Assembly (NCBI RefSeq): GCF_028476545.1
Contig: NW_026731879.1
Coordinates: 80,001 to 144,000, forward strand
DNA from: Physella acuta
Lineage: Eukaryota > Mollusca > Gastropoda > Physidae
Length of the DNA: 64,000 bases
Direction: 5' to 3'
Position numbers and translations under genes: made by a program. Positions 8,390 to 21,540 of this stretch are shown in pieces; the stretch's first letter is position 1, and each line of letters opens with the position of its first letter. The notes under the pieces were generated by a model, which had not been told where the DNA came from, searched no databases, and saw nothing but the letters and a program-made list of their open reading frames with translations.

Positions 8390-10709
8390 AAAACACAACT
8401 GCTAAAGTAATCCAAAGATCCTCGTTTTCAGCTTACAATTACATCAGTAGAATTTAGCCGTGTAATCCTGTGTCTGTCGAATCGAGTTCTGTAAAAAAAA
8501 AATATCGTGTTAGGGCAGGGGCGGAACTACCATAACGGTGGGGAGGAGGTGGGGGGGCAGACCATCTATGGGGCACACAACAAACCAGAAGTACTATTTT
8601 AAAAATTTTAAAACTTAATTTCATCCATTATTATTACTGCCTCGAAGTTTTGTTTGCACAACAACAAAAAATGACTTCAACTGCGGTTCTATTATTATTA
8701 CAGAATGTACATTACATCTGGCCAAGGGAAGGACAATGTGAGCGATTAATCACGTTTTTCAATGCTTTTTGTTGATCTCTCACTGGCGATGGGGGAGAGA
8801 ATGGGTGGTAGAAAAGGGGGGGGGGGAGGGGAGGGTGTAAGGTGGATAACTGTGTCTGTATAGAAGAACGTAAGCCGTCACTACGTCAGTTTGTTTGTGG
8901 ATTGTTCTTGTATTATTCCAACTATGGATATATTATTCACTGTCTCTACTCCAAGGCGTACATATTTGTAATAAAGTTACAAAGTGCAACAAGGAAGTGT
9001 TACTGTCAAGTTTATAACACGAACCATCAAAAACTGTTACCAACCATCCAACATTGCTACCAACCATTCAGCATCGGTACCAACCATCCAGCAATGTTAC
9101 AATGATCGTTATTTTACTAAAGTTTACTTTAGTGTCACTATCTAAATGATGCTGACGTACATCGACACTTTGTTGTCCCTTTCAATCTTCTTTTCGATCT
9201 GAGCCCCCGCCCCCCCCCCCCCCCTACTTCGCAAGTATCGAATGGATAAATGTATCGTTGTGATCTTCCTAACCGTACAATCACCACTTGACTGAGCACA
9301 TTTTATCAGACACTAGACAGCACTAGTCAGCAGATATCTGAGAACCCACATAGTGTTTGGTGCATCTAATTCACAAGATAAAGAAGGTAAGATCATTTTT
9401 ATGTTATTAAAAATAGCTAATTCCTCATTAGTAAATAAATTAACTGAACATTATTTAGTAATGTTTATAGTCAATTGCGATAAATAAATGACGTCATTTA
9501 GGGGTGAGGGTCTGGCTTTTTGTTAAGCCAGGGGAATAGGGTGACAACATGATTCTATCGGCGGCACTGTCATCCGGAGCACACACCCCCCCCCCCCATT
9601 TGGCCGTCCACAATAATTTAGTACACAAGTTGCAAAATTACCAATTCATTTACATGAAATGTGTACATTAGCTAATAATTTAATATAGGGATTTGATATT
9701 TTAGGTAACATCTATTATTAGGCCTAAATAATAATTGGGAGTTCAAACTTTTCCAAGATGTCCCGAAGTCTACGGCATGTAAACTTACCGTGTGAATGTG
9801 CTAAGACTATCTAAAATTGTTCTTTGTTGAAAGAGTGATAGCCATGAACGCAGTTTACCCTGCCTAGCGATTTTAAAGGCTTTTTTTACCCACTATTTTT
9901 TATAAAGAGTCAGAGATTGCAGGCAGTCATAATTTTTTTTTTAAATTGACGATGCTGTAGACCGAACTTTTTACTGTCATTTGCGTTTGTCTATTTGTGA
10001 TGTCATTATATTACTCTTACTCAACTTTACGCTGCATGTTTTCAACTGTCCCATCCCCTCCCGCATGTAAAAAAAAAGTCGCTTTTTTTTATAGGCGGTT
10101 GGTAAACAGCTACATTACTAAACATTTTATATGCATTTTTAAAAATTAAATTAATTTTTTAATTATCAATTGTATTTTGTGGTTTAATTCCGCATGTGGA
10201 CGTCCGCACTGAACCGAACTACCCCCCCCCCACCCTCCAGTCCACACGCGTCCACAAAGGTCGATTTTTTTTCAGACCCCCCACCCCCCCCCCCCCCCGT
10301 GTGGACGTCATAAATGGATGCCCCCAAAGATCCAAGAAATATATATCAGCAGCAATGTTTAAATGTGAACAACACAGGTCACAGGTCTAAAACTACACGG
10401 TTGGTACTGTGTTGGTGGACACGTCATATACATGCGTCAGTTTGGTGTGTTGGACTACATTAGGAGAGTGTGTGCTTCTCACTTGGGTAACTGAATGGGC
10501 CAGCTCGTGTGTTGGAAAACCTCTGATTTATTCGGGTACCAGATGGGAAAAAAAAATCCGATGTCTCCACAAGCACTCGAATAAATAAATATAATTAGAA
10601 CACTTGTTTTGTGGTAGGGGTAAACGTGTTGTGTGTGTGACAGTGGGGGGGGGGGGGTAGAGATGTTAGTAATGATCACAAACTACCGAGCTATTGGAGG
10701 CGATGATCT
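8390..10709. other. About 2.3 kb of mostly unique AT-rich DNA
   Basis: No gene I can support. It contains C-rich runs at about 9209, 9588, 10220 and 10283, a G run near 10646, and a small array at 9022-9106. GGGGCGGAACTACCA near 8518 looks like one end of a hAT-type element, but no partner end was found. Confidence 0.5.
9022..9106. repeat. 22-bp tandem repeat, 4 diverged copies
   Basis: Copies share TACCAACCATCCA followed by ACATTG, GCATCG or GCAATG. Confidence 0.7.
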
Positions 10710-11669
10710 GGCTGGACCAAACTCGCCATGACTGGACCAAACTCGCCATGACTGGATCAAACTCGCCATGACTGGACCAAACTCGCCATGACTGGATCAA
10801 ACTCGCCATGACTGGACCAAACTCGCCATGACTGGACCAAACTCGCCATGACTGGACCAAACTCGCCATGACTGGACCAAACTCGCCATGACTGGACCAA
10901 ACTCGCCATGACTGGACCAAACTCGCCATGACTGGACCCAACTCGCCATGACTGGACCAAACTCGCCATGACTGGACCAAACTCGCCATGACTGAACCAA
11001 ACTCGCCATGACTGGACCAAACTCGCCATGACTGAACCAAACTCGCCATGACTGGACCAAACTCGCCATGACTGGACCAAACTCGCCATGACTGGATCAA
11101 ACTCGCCATGACTGGACCAAACTCGCCATGACTGGACCAAACTCGCCATGACTGGACCAAACTCGCCATGACTGGACCAAACTCGCCATGACTGGACCAA
11201 ACTCGCCATGACTGGACCAAACTCGCCATGACTGGACCAAACTCGCCATGACTGGACCCAACTCGCCATGACTGGACCAAACTCGCCATGACTGGACCAA
11301 ACTCGCCATGACTGAACCAAACTCGCCATGACTGGACCAAACTCGCCATGACTGGACCAAACTCGCCATGACTGGACCAAACTCGCCATGACTGGACCAA
11401 ACTCGCCATGACTGGACCAAACTCGCCATGACTGGACCAAACTCGCCATGACTGGACCCAACTCGCCATGACTGGACCAAACTCGCCATGACTGGACCAA
11501 ACTCGCCATGACTGGACCAAACTCGCCATGACTGGACCAAACTCGCCATGACTGGACCAAACTCGCCATGACTCGACCAAACTCGCCATGACTGGACCAA
11601 ACTCGCCATGACTGGACCAAACTCGCCATGACTCGACCAAACTCGCCATGACTGGACCAAACTCGCCAT
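10710..11669. repeat. 20-bp minisatellite (ACTGGACCAAACTCGCCATG), 48 copies
   Basis: Very homogeneous; variants are mostly single-base (GATCAA, GAACCA, GACCCA, CTCGACC). The minus strand is stop-free in all frames and each unit supplies an ATG, so ORFs up to 327 codons with a 20-residue period (MASLVQSWRVWSSHGEFGPV) arise. This is a repeat artefact: 20 is not a multiple of 3, so the period is three units. Confidence 0.95.
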
Positions 11670-12343
11670 CATCTGACTAGAACTCGATCACGTGACTGCC
11701 AGTCACCTGACGTAGCCCGGCCCCTGCACGCGCTCTGGGCTGGCCACGTGACTTAAAGGATTGGCCGTGACAGACAGCAGGGCAGGGGATCTCATGATCA
11801 ATGGCGTCTGGCGTCAGTCGAAAGTTGGGCTGTACTCGCCCCCGGACTTTCACATACATTCATGATGACACCCCCTTCACCCCCCACAAACATACATACG
11901 CACACATCCATACACACAGACACACACACGACAACAACATCTAAAGATGTGCATATGTTGGTGTGTGGGGTTTGTTGATGTGTGTATGAGTGTATGTGAG
12001 GATATGTTGAATGTGGTTTTTTTTAATGTGCGCCATTTGAAATGCTCTTTTACAACACACACACCCACACATACACCTCTCATAACACACACACACACCT
12101 CTCACAACATCCCTGTAGATCAGAACACCAGTGACACACATAAAACACGTGTAGTGACGGTATTGATGCTCGCGTGAATGATGTCATACATCAGGATGTT
12201 AGTCAAGAAGAAAGAAATCAGCCTAATAATTTAAAAAAACTAGAAGCATAATGTTCAGGAAAAAGATCTAAATCGATTTCTTTAATCCCCGGATGACATC
12301 ATAGAATAAAAATGTTTGGGGTCTCTGGGTCAGGTGGAGTGCT
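11670..12343. other. Unique spacer with an unrecognised 60-codon minus-strand frame
   Basis: Complement of 11677-11859 reads MYVKVRGRVQPNFRLTPDAI and onward with balanced composition. A possible donor (GTCAG|GTGACT) interrupts it, but no convincing acceptor is visible. CA-rich patches lie at 11885-11935 and 12050-12110. I would not call a gene here. Confidence 0.35.
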
Positions 12344-12548
12344 GAGGAAGATGTGTGCGTGTGTGTGTTTGTGTGTGTGTGCGTCTGTGTGTGTATCTGT
12401 GAGTGCTTCCGTGTGTTTGTTTGTGTGTGTAACCGTGTGTGTGTGTGTTCTCGTGTATGTATATGTGTCTGTTTCCATTGTGTGTGTGGGGGTTTATGTG
12501 TGTGTGTCTGTGTGTGTCTGTGTGTGTCTGTGTGTGTGTATGTGTGTG
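12344..12548. repeat. GT-rich microsatellite leading into the giant array
   Basis: Imperfect GT with CTGT and ATGT interruptions, grading directly into the 8 kb array. Confidence 0.85.
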
Positions 12549-15500
12549 TAAGGGCTTACATTGTGTGTGTGTGAGGGCATACAGTGTGTGTGTGTGTGAG
12601 GGCATACAGTGTGTGTGTGTGTGAGGGCCTACAGTGTGTGTGTGTGTGAGGGCCTACAGTGTGAGTGTGTGAGGGCCTACAGTGTGTGTGTGTGTGTGAG
12701 GGCCTACAGTGTGTGTGTGTGTGTGTGTGAGGGCCTACAGTGTGTGTGTGAGGGCCTACAGTGTGTGTGAGGGCCTACAGTGTGTGTGTGTGAGGGCCTA
12801 CAGTGTGTGTGTGGGCCTACAGTGTGTGTGTGTGAGGGCCTACAGTGTGTGTGTGTGTGGGCCTACAGTGTGTGTGTGTGAGGGCCTACAGTGTGTGTGT
12901 GTGTGAGGGCCTACAGTGTGTGTGTGTGAGGGCCTACAGTGTGTGTGTGTGAGGGCCAACAGTGTGTGTGTGTGTCTGTGTGTGTGTGTGAGGGCCTACA
13001 GTGTGTGTGTGTGAGGGCCTACAGTGTGTGTGTGTGTGGGCCTACAGTGTGTGTGTGTGAGGGCCTACAGTGTGTGTGTGTGTGTGAGGGCCTACAGTGT
13101 GTGTGTGTGTGTGAGGGCCTACAGTGTGTGTGTGAGGGCCTACAGTGTGTGTGTGTGTGTGAGGGCCTACAGTGTGTGTGTGAGGGCCTACAGTGTGTGT
13201 GTGTGTGTGTGAGGGCCTACAGTGTGTGTGTGAGGGCCTACAGTGTGTGTGTGTGTGTGAGGGCCTACAGTGTGTGTGTGTGTGAGGGCCTACAGTGTGT
13301 GTGAGGGCCTACAGTGTGTGTGTGTGTGAGGGCCTACAGTGTGTGTGTGTGTGAGGGCCTACAGTGTGTGTGAGGGCCTACAGTGTGAGTGTGTGTGAGG
13401 GCCTACAGTGTGTGTGAGGGCCTACAGTGTGTGTGTGTGTGAGGGCCTACAGTGTGTGTGTGTGTGAGGGCCTACAGTGTGTGTGTGTGTGAGGGCCTAC
13501 AGTGTGTGTGTGTGAGGGCCTACAGTGTGTATGTGTGTGAGGGCCTACAGTGTGTGTGTGTGTGTGAGGGCCTACAGTGTGTGTGTGTGTGAGGGCCTAC
13601 AGTGTGTGTGAGGGCCTACAGTGTGTGTGTGTGAGGGCCTACAGTGTGTATGTGTGTGAGGGCCTACAGTGTGTGTGTGTGTGAGGGCCTACAGTGTGTG
13701 TGTGTGTGTGAGGGCCTACAGTGTGTGTGTGAGGGCCTACAGTGTGTGTGTGTGTGTGAGGGCCTACAGTGTGTGTGTGTGTGAGGGCCTACAGTGTGTG
13801 TGTGTGTGAGGGCCTACAGTGTGTGTGTGGGCCTACAGTGTGTGTGTGTGTGTGAGGGCCTACAGTGTGTGTGTGTGTGAGGGCCTACAGTGTGTGTGTG
13901 TGTGAGGGCCTACAGTGTGTGTGTGTGTGAGGGCCTACAGTGTGTGTGTGTGTGTGAGGGCCTACAGTGTGTGTGTGTGTGAGGGCCTACAGTGTGAGTG
14001 TGTAAGGGCCTACAGTGTGTGTGTGTGTGTGGGCCTACAGTGTGTGAGTGAGGGCCTACAGTGTGTGTGTGAGGGCTTACAGTGTGAGTGTGTGAGGGCC
14101 TACAGTGTGAGTGTGTGAGGGCCTACAGTGTGTGTGTGTGTGAGGGCCTACAGTGTGTGTGTGTGTGGGCCTACAGTGTGAGTGTGTGTGAGGGCCTACA
14201 GTGTGAGTGTGTGAGGGCCTACAGTGTGTGTGTGTGTGTGAGGGCCTACAGTGTGAGTGTGTGAGGGCCTACAGTGTGTGTGTGTGTGTGTGAGGGCCTA
14301 CAGTGTGTGTGTGTGTGTGAGGGCCTACAGTGTGTGTGTGTGAGGGCCTACAGTGTGTGTGTGGGCCTACAGTGTGTGTGTGTGTGTGAGGGCCTACAGT
14401 GTGAGTGTGTGTGAGGGCCTACAATGTGAGTGTGTGTGAGGGCCTACAGTGTGTGTGTGTGTGAGGGCCTACAGTGTGAGTGTGTGTGAGGGCCTACAGT
14501 GTGAGTGTGTGTGAGGGCCTACAGTGTGAGTGTGTGTGAGGGCCTACAGTGTGTGTGTGTGTGAGGGCCTACAGTGTGTGTGTGTGAGGGCCTACAGTGT
14601 GTGTGTGTGTGAGGGCCTACAATGTGAGTGTGTGTGAGGGCCTACAGTGTGTGTGTGTGTGTGAGGGCCTACAGTGTGTGTGTGTGAGGGCCTACAGTGT
14701 GTGTGTGGGCCTACAGTGTGTGTGTGTGTGTGAGGGCCTACAGTGTGAGTGTGTGTGAGGGCCTACAATGTGAGTGTGTGTGAGGGCCTACAATGTGAGT
14801 GTGTGTGAGGGCCTACAGTGTGTGTGTGTGTGAGGGCCTACAGTGTGTGTGTGTGTGAGGGCCTACAGTGTGAGTGTGTGTGAGGGCCTACAGTGTGAGT
14901 GTGTGTGAGGGCCTACAGTGTGTGTGTGTGTGAGGGCCTACAGTGTGAGTGTGTGTGAGGGCCTACAGTGTGTGTGTGTGAGGGCCTACAGTGTGTGTGT
15001 GTCTGTGTGTGTATGTGTGTGAGGGACTACAGTGTGTGTGTGTGAGGGCCTACAGTGTGTGTGTGGGCCTACAGTGTGTGTGTGTGAGGGCCTACAGTGT
15101 GTGTGTGTGAGGGCCTACAGTGTGTGTGAGGGCCTACAGTGTGAGTGTGTGTGAGGGCCTACAGTGTGTGTGTGTGAGGGCCTACAGTGTGTGTGTGTGA
15201 GGGCCTACAGTGTGTGTGTGGGCCTACAGTGTGTGTGTGTGTGTGAGGGCCTACAGTGTGGGTGTGTGTGTGAGGGCCTACAGTGTGGGTGTGTGTGTGA
15301 GGGCCTACAGTGTGGGTGTGTGTGTGAGGGCCTACAGTGTGAGTGTGTGTGAGGGCCTACAGTGTGAGTGTGTGTGAGGGCCTACAGTGTGTGTGTGTGT
15401 GAGGGCCTACAGTGTGTGTGAGGGCCTACAGTGTGAGTGTGTGTGAGGGCCTACAGTGTGTGTGTGTGTGAGGGCCTACAGTGTGTGTGAGGGCCTACAG

Positions 15501-18500
15501 TGTGAGTGTGTGTGAGGGCCTACAGTGTGTGTGTGTGTGAGGGCCTACAGTGTGTGTGTGGGCCTACAGTGTATGTGTGTGAGGGCCTACAGTGTATGTG
15601 TGTGAGGGACTACAGTGTGTGTGAGGGCCTACAGTGTATGTGTGTGAGGGACTACAGTGTGTGTGTGTGTGAGGGCCTACAGTGTGTGTGTGGGCCTACA
15701 GTGTGTGTGTGTGAGGGCCTACAGTGTGTGTGTGTGTGAGGGCCTACAGTGTGTGTGTGTCTGTGTGTGTATGTGTGTGAGGGCCTACAGTGTGTGTGAG
15801 GGCCTACAGTGTGTGTGTGTGTGAGGGCCTACAGTGTGTGTGAGGGCCTACAGTGTGAGTGTGTGTGAGGGCCTACAGTGTGTGTGTGTGAGGGCCTACA
15901 GTGTGTGTGTGTGAGGGCCTACAGTGTGTGTGTGGGCCTACAGTGTGTGTGTGTGTGTGAGGGCCTACAGTGTGGGTGTGTGTGTGAGGGCCTACAGTGT
16001 GGGTGTGTGTGTGAGGGCCTACAGTGTGTGTGTGTGGGCCTACAGTGTGTGTGTGTGTGAGGGCCTACAGTGTGTGTGTGTGTGAGGGCCTACAGTGTGT
16101 GTGAGGGCCTACAGTGTGTGTGTGTGAGGGCCTACAGTGTGTATGTGGGCCTACAGTGTATGTGTGTGTGAGGGCCTACAGTGTGTGTGTGTGAGGGCCT
16201 ACAGTGTGTGTGTGGGCCTACAGTGTGTGTGTGTGTGAGGGCCTACAGTGTGTGTGTGTGAGGGCCTACAGTGTGTGTGTGGGCCTACAGTGTGTGTGTG
16301 TGTGAGGGCCTACAGTGTGTGTGTGTGAGGGCCTACAGTGTGTGTGTGGGCCTACAGTGTGTGTGTGTGTGAGGGCCTACAGTGTGTGTGTGTGAGGGCC
16401 TACAGTGTGTGTGTGGGCCTACAGTGTGTGTGTGTGTGTGAGGGCCTACAGTGTGAGTGTGTGTGAGGGCCTACAGTGTGTGTGTGTGTGAGGGCCTACA
16501 GTGTGTGTGAGGGCCTACAGTGTGTGTGTGTCTGTGTGTGTATGTGTGTGAGGGCCTACAGTGTGTGTGTGTGTGAGGGCCTACAGTGTGTGTGTGTGTG
16601 AGGGCCTACAGTGTGTGTGTGTGTGAGGGCCTACAGTGTGTGTGTGTGTGAGGGCCTACAGTGTGTGTGTGTGTGAGGGCCTACAGTGTGTGTGTGTGTG
16701 AGGGCCTACAGTGTGTGTGTGTGAGGGCCTACAGTGTGTGTGTGTGTGTGTGAGGGCCTACAGTGTGTGTGTGTGTGAGGGCCTACAGTGTGTGTGTGAG
16801 GGCCTACAGTGTGTGTGTGTGTGTGAGGGCCTACAGTGTACGTGTGTGTGTGTGTGAGGGCCTACAGTGTGTGTGTGTGTGTGTGAGGGCCTACAGTGTG
16901 TGTGTGTGTGAGGGCCTACAGTGTGTGTGTGTGTGAGGGCCTACAGTGTGTGTGTGTGTGTGTGAGGGCCTACAGTGTGTGTGTGTGTGTGTGAGGGCCT
17001 ACAGTGTGTGTGTGAGGGCCTACAGTGTGTGTGTGTGTGTGTGAGGGCCTACAGTGTGTGTGTGTGTGAGGGCCTACAGTGTGTGTGTGTGTGAGGGCCT
17101 ACAGTGTGTGTGTGTGTGTGTGTGAGGGCCTACAGTGTGTGTGTGAGGGCCTACAGTGTGTGTGAGGGCCTACAGTGTGTGTGTGTGTGTGTGAGGGCCT
17201 ACAGTGTGTGTGTGTGTGAGGGCCTACAGTGTGTGTGTGTGTGAGGGCCTACAGTGTGTGTGTGTGAGGGCCTACAGTGTGTGTGTGTGTGTGTGAGGGC
17301 CTACAGTGTGTGTGTGTGTGTGTGTGAGGGCCTACAGTGTGTGTGTGAGGGCCTACAGTGTGTGTGAGGGCCTACAGTGTGTGTGTGTGTGTGTGTGAGG
17401 GCCTACAGTGTGTGTGTGTGTGAGGGCCTACAGTGTGTGTGTGTGTGTGTGAGGGCCTACAGTGTGTGTGTGTGTGTGTGTGAGGGCCTACAGTGTGTGT
17501 GTGAGGGCCTACAGTGTGTGTGAGGGCCTACAGTGTGTGTGTGTGTGAGGGCCTACAGTGTGTGTGTGGGCCTACAGTGTGTGTGTGTGAGGGCCTACAG
17601 TGTGTGTGTGGGCCTACAGTGTGTGTGTGTGAGGGCCTACAGTGTGTGTGTGAGGGCCTACAGTGTGTGTGTGTGTGAGGGCCTACAGTGTGTGTGTGTG
17701 AGGGCCTACAGTGTGTGTGTGTGTGAGGGCCTACAGTGTGTGTGTGTGTGAGGGCCTACAGTGTGTGTGTGTGTGAGGGCCTACAGTGTGTGTGAGGGCC
17801 TACAGTGTGTGTGTGTGTGTGTGAGGGCCTACAGTGTGAGTGTGTGAGGGCCTACAGTGTGTGTGTGTGTGTGAGGGCCTACAGTGTGAGTGTGTGTGAG
17901 GGCCTACAGTGTGTGTGTGTGTGTGTGAGGGCCTACAGTGTGTGTGTGTGTGTGTGAGGGCCTACAGTGTGAGTGTGTGAGGGCCTACAGTGTGTGTGTG
18001 TGTGTGAGGGCCTACAGTGTGAGTGTGTGTGAGGGCCTACAGTGTGTGTGTGTGTGTGTGAGGGCCTACAGTGTGAGTGTGTGAGGGCCTACAGTGTGTG
18101 TGTGTGTGTGAGGGCCTACAGTGTGAGTGTGTGTGAGGGCCTACAGTGTGTGTGTGTGTGAGGGCCTACAGTGTGTGTGTGTGTGTGTGAGGGCCTACAG
18201 TGTGTGTGTGTGTGTGAGGGCCTACAGTGTGTGTGAGGGCCTACAGTGTGTGTGAGGGCCTACAGTGTGTGTGAGGGCCTACAGTGTGTGTGTGTGTGAG
18301 GGCCTACAGTGTGTGTGAGGGCCTACAGTGTGTGTGTGTGTGAGGGCCTACAGTGTGTGTGAGGGCCTACAGTGTGTGTGTGTGTGAGGGCCTACAGTGT
18401 GTGTGTGTGTGAGGGCCTACAGTGTGTGTGTGTGTGTGTGAGGGCCTACAGTGTGTGTGTGTGTGAGGGCCTACAGTGTGTGTGAGGGCCTACAGTGTGT

Positions 18501-20614
18501 GTGAGGGCCTACAGTGTGTGTGTGTGTGTGAGGGCCTACAGTGTGTGTGTGTGTGAGGGCCTACAGTGTGTGTGTGTGTGTGAGGGCCTACAGTGTGTGT
18601 GTGTCTGTGTGTGTATATGTGTGAGGGCCTACAGTGTGTGTGTGTGTGAGGGCCTACAGTGTGTGTGTGTGTGAGGGCCTACAGTGTGTGTGAGGGCCTA
18701 CAGTGTGTGTGTGTCTGTGTGTGTATGTGTGTGAGGGCCTACAGTGTGTGTGTGTGTGAGGGCCTACAGTGTGTGTGTGTGTGAGGGCCTACAGTGTGTG
18801 TGAGGGCCTACAGTGTGTGTGAGGGCCTACAGTGTGTGTGTGTCTGTGTGTGTATGTGTGTGAGGGCCTACAGTGTGTGTGTGTCTGTGTGTGTATGTGT
18901 GTGAGGGCCTACAGTGTGTGTGTGTCTGTGTGTGTATGTGTGTGAGGGCCTACAGTGTGTGAGTGTGTGAGGGCCTACAGTGTGTGTGTGTCTGTGTGTG
19001 TATGTGTGTGAGGGCCTACAGTGTGTGTGTGTCTGTGTGTGTATGTGTGTGAGGGCCTACAGTGTGTGTGTGTCTGTGTGTGTATGTGTGTGAGGGCCTA
19101 CAGTGTGTGAGTGTGTGAGGGCCTACAGTGTGTGTGTGTGTGAGGGCCTACAGTGTGTGTGTGTGTGAGGGCCTACAGTGTGTGTGAGGGCCTACAGTGT
19201 GTGAGTGTGTGAGGGCCTACAGTGTGTGTGTGTGTGAGGGCCTACAGTGTGTGTGAGGGCCTACAGTGTGTGAGTGTGTGAGGGCCTACAGTGTGTGTGT
19301 GTCTGTGTGTGTATGTGTGTGAGGGCCTACAGTGTGTGTGTGTCTGTGTGTGTATGTGTGTGAGGGCCTACAGTGTGTGTGTGTCTGTGTGTGTATGTGT
19401 GTGAGGGCCTACAGTGTGTGAGTGTGTGAGGGCCTACAGTGTGTGTGTGTGTGAGGGCCTACAGTGTGTGTGTGTGTGAGGGCCTACAGTGTGTGTGAGG
19501 GCCTACAGTGTGTGTGTGTGTGAGGGCCTACAGTGTGTGTGTGTCTGTGTGTGTATGTGTGTGAGGGCCTACAGTGTGTGTGTGTGTGAGGGCCTACAGT
19601 GTGTGTGTGTCTGTGTGTGTATGTGTGTGAGGGCCTACAGTGTGTGTGTGTCTGTGTGTGTATGTGTGTGAGGGCCTACAGTGTGTGAGTGTGTGAGGGC
19701 CTACAGTGTGTGTGTGTGTGAGGGCCTACAGTGTGTGTGAGGGCCTACAGTGTGTGTGTGTGTGAGGGCCTACAGTGTGTGTGTGTGTGTGAGGGCCTAC
19801 AGTGTGTGTGTGTGTGTGAGGGCCTACAGTGTGTGTGTGTGTGTGAGGGCCTACAGTGTGTGTGTGTGTGAGGGCCTACAGTGTGTGTGTGTCTGTGTGT
19901 GTATGTGTGTGAGGGCCTACAGTGTGTGTGAGGGCCTACAGTGTGTGTGTGTGTGAGGGCCTACAGTGTGTGTGTGAGGGCCTACAGTGTGTGTGAGGGC
20001 CTACAGTGTGTGTGTGTGTGTGAGGGCCTACAGTGTGTGTGTGTGTGTGAGGGCCTACAGTGTGTGTGTGTGTGAGGGCCTACAGTGTGTGTGTGTCTGT
20101 GTGTGTATGTGTGTGAGGGCCTACAGTGTGTGTGAGGGCCTACAGTGTGTGTGTGTGTGAGGGCCTACAGTGTGTGTGTGAGGGCCTACAGTGTGTGTGA
20201 GGGCCTACAGTGTGTGTGAGGGCCTACAGTGTGTGTGAGGGCCTACAGTGTGTGTGTGTGTGAGGGCCTACAGTGTGTGTGTGAGGGCCTACAGTGTGTG
20301 TGAGGGCCTACAGTGTGTGTGTGTGTGAGGGCCTACAGTGTGTGTGTGTGTGAGGGCCTACAGTGTGTGTGTGTGTGAGGGCCTACAGTGTGTGTGTGAG
20401 GGCCTACAGTGTGTGTGAGGGCCTACAGTGTGTGTGTGTCTGTGTGTGTATGTGTGTGAGGGCCTACAGTGTGTGTGTGTCTGTGTGTGTATGTGTGTGA
20501 GGGCCTACAGTGTGTGTGTGTCTGTGTGTGTATGTGTGTGAGGGCCTACAGTGTGTGTGTGTGTGTGTGAGGGCCTACAGTGTGTGTGTGTGTGTGAGGG
20601 TCTACAGTGTGTGA
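12549..20614. repeat. 8.1 kb TG / GGGCCTACAG satellite-like array
   Basis: Several hundred copies (about 350, estimated from a mean spacing near 23 bp) of a conserved GAGGGCCTACAG block separated by TG runs of varying length. The plus strand carries TG only, never CA, for the whole array. Unit subtypes form local blocks: GTGAGTGTGTG spacers (about 14100-15000), GGGTGTG spacers (15250-15340 and 15960-16015), a perfect 67-bp three-unit cycle at 16214, 16281, 16348 and 16415, and a 41-bp type with TCTGTGTGTGTATGTGTGTG that is rare before 18600 and dense to 20540. First copies are diverged (GGGCTTACA, GGGCATACA), as is the last (GGGTCTACAG), as expected at array edges. Short ORFs with CVCEGLQ/RAYSV repeats are artefacts. 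Confidence 0.95.
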
Positions 20615-21540
20615 GAGCCGGCCTGAGGGAGGTGTCTAAGATAAGACCGACCATCAAACAGCGAGGATCCCGGTGTATTGATCTATTGAAGGAGAGAGCC
20701 GGAAATAAAATCAAACAGAGACTCATGGGTAATGTGTCCTTCTAGAGGGGTCTAAACTGGGGGGGGGGGAGATTTTTTCCCTGTCTCCGGCTTTCTAAAT
20801 GATCCCTGTGTGCCGTAAAGATACCGGAAATGTTGGATGTTACCACGTGACTATCCGGAAGTTCCGACCCACGGAAGAGACAGGGCAGTGAACCGTACGT
20901 GGAATCTGATTAGAAATAAAATGTTCTGAGAGAAGTAGAGCTGACAAGTGTGAAACTCACATCAGGACCCACAAAAATGTGTCATGTCTATTTTTTCCGT
21001 GCTGAGTGCGCCTAATGCCCCCACCCCCACCCCCTCCCCCCGGTCCCATTATTCAGCCAATTCATTAGAGCCAGAAGAATCTGATTTGCTTGGAGGAAAA
21101 TATGTTGGAATGAAGTCGAAACGGTTTTTTACCCGACAATGGATGTATTTTTTCCCGACGGTCTGCCCGTAGATTCCATCACCCGGGCAAAAATCTCCCT
21201 TGCCGCGAGCAGCCGACCAAAAATGATAATGGCATAAAATTCTGGAATTTATTCCACTCCAGTCCCCAGCTAACTCGCCAGGATCCAATAAAATATTTTT
21301 TTCTCAATCCTTTTGTAATAGAGGAGAAAATTAAAGGAGGGGAGGTGTTGGGGGGTGGAGGGGTTGGGAGGAGAGGTTTTAGGAGGGGAGGGGGATGGCG
21401 GAGAGGTATTAGGAGTAAGTGACAATAGATGAGGGATTAGAGAAAGCAGGAGGGAGGGGTGTTTGTGTTTATTTCTGGAAAGAGAAGGGGACATAACTAG
21501 AGCAGAAGTAGGGAGGATAAGGATGACGTGCCGGGGATGC
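20615..21540. other. Unique island between two large arrays
   Basis: Non-repetitive apart from G runs near 20760 and a GGAGGGG-rich patch at 21335-21460. The 21030-21310 part is balanced, lacks long ORFs and reads like conserved non-coding DNA (many short homeodomain-type AT words), but conservation cannot be seen from one sequence. Confidence 0.4.

Noticed and set aside
8510-8590. GGGGCGGAACTACCA as a hAT transposon end
   Set aside because: No matching inverted end and no 8-bp duplication found within 2 kb.
10666-11672. 327-codon and three other overlapping minus-strand ORFs with MASLVQSWRV repeats
   Set aside because: Entirely within a 20-bp array without stops in any minus frame; three frames give the same 20-residue period. 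No splice, promoter or non-repeat protein segment.
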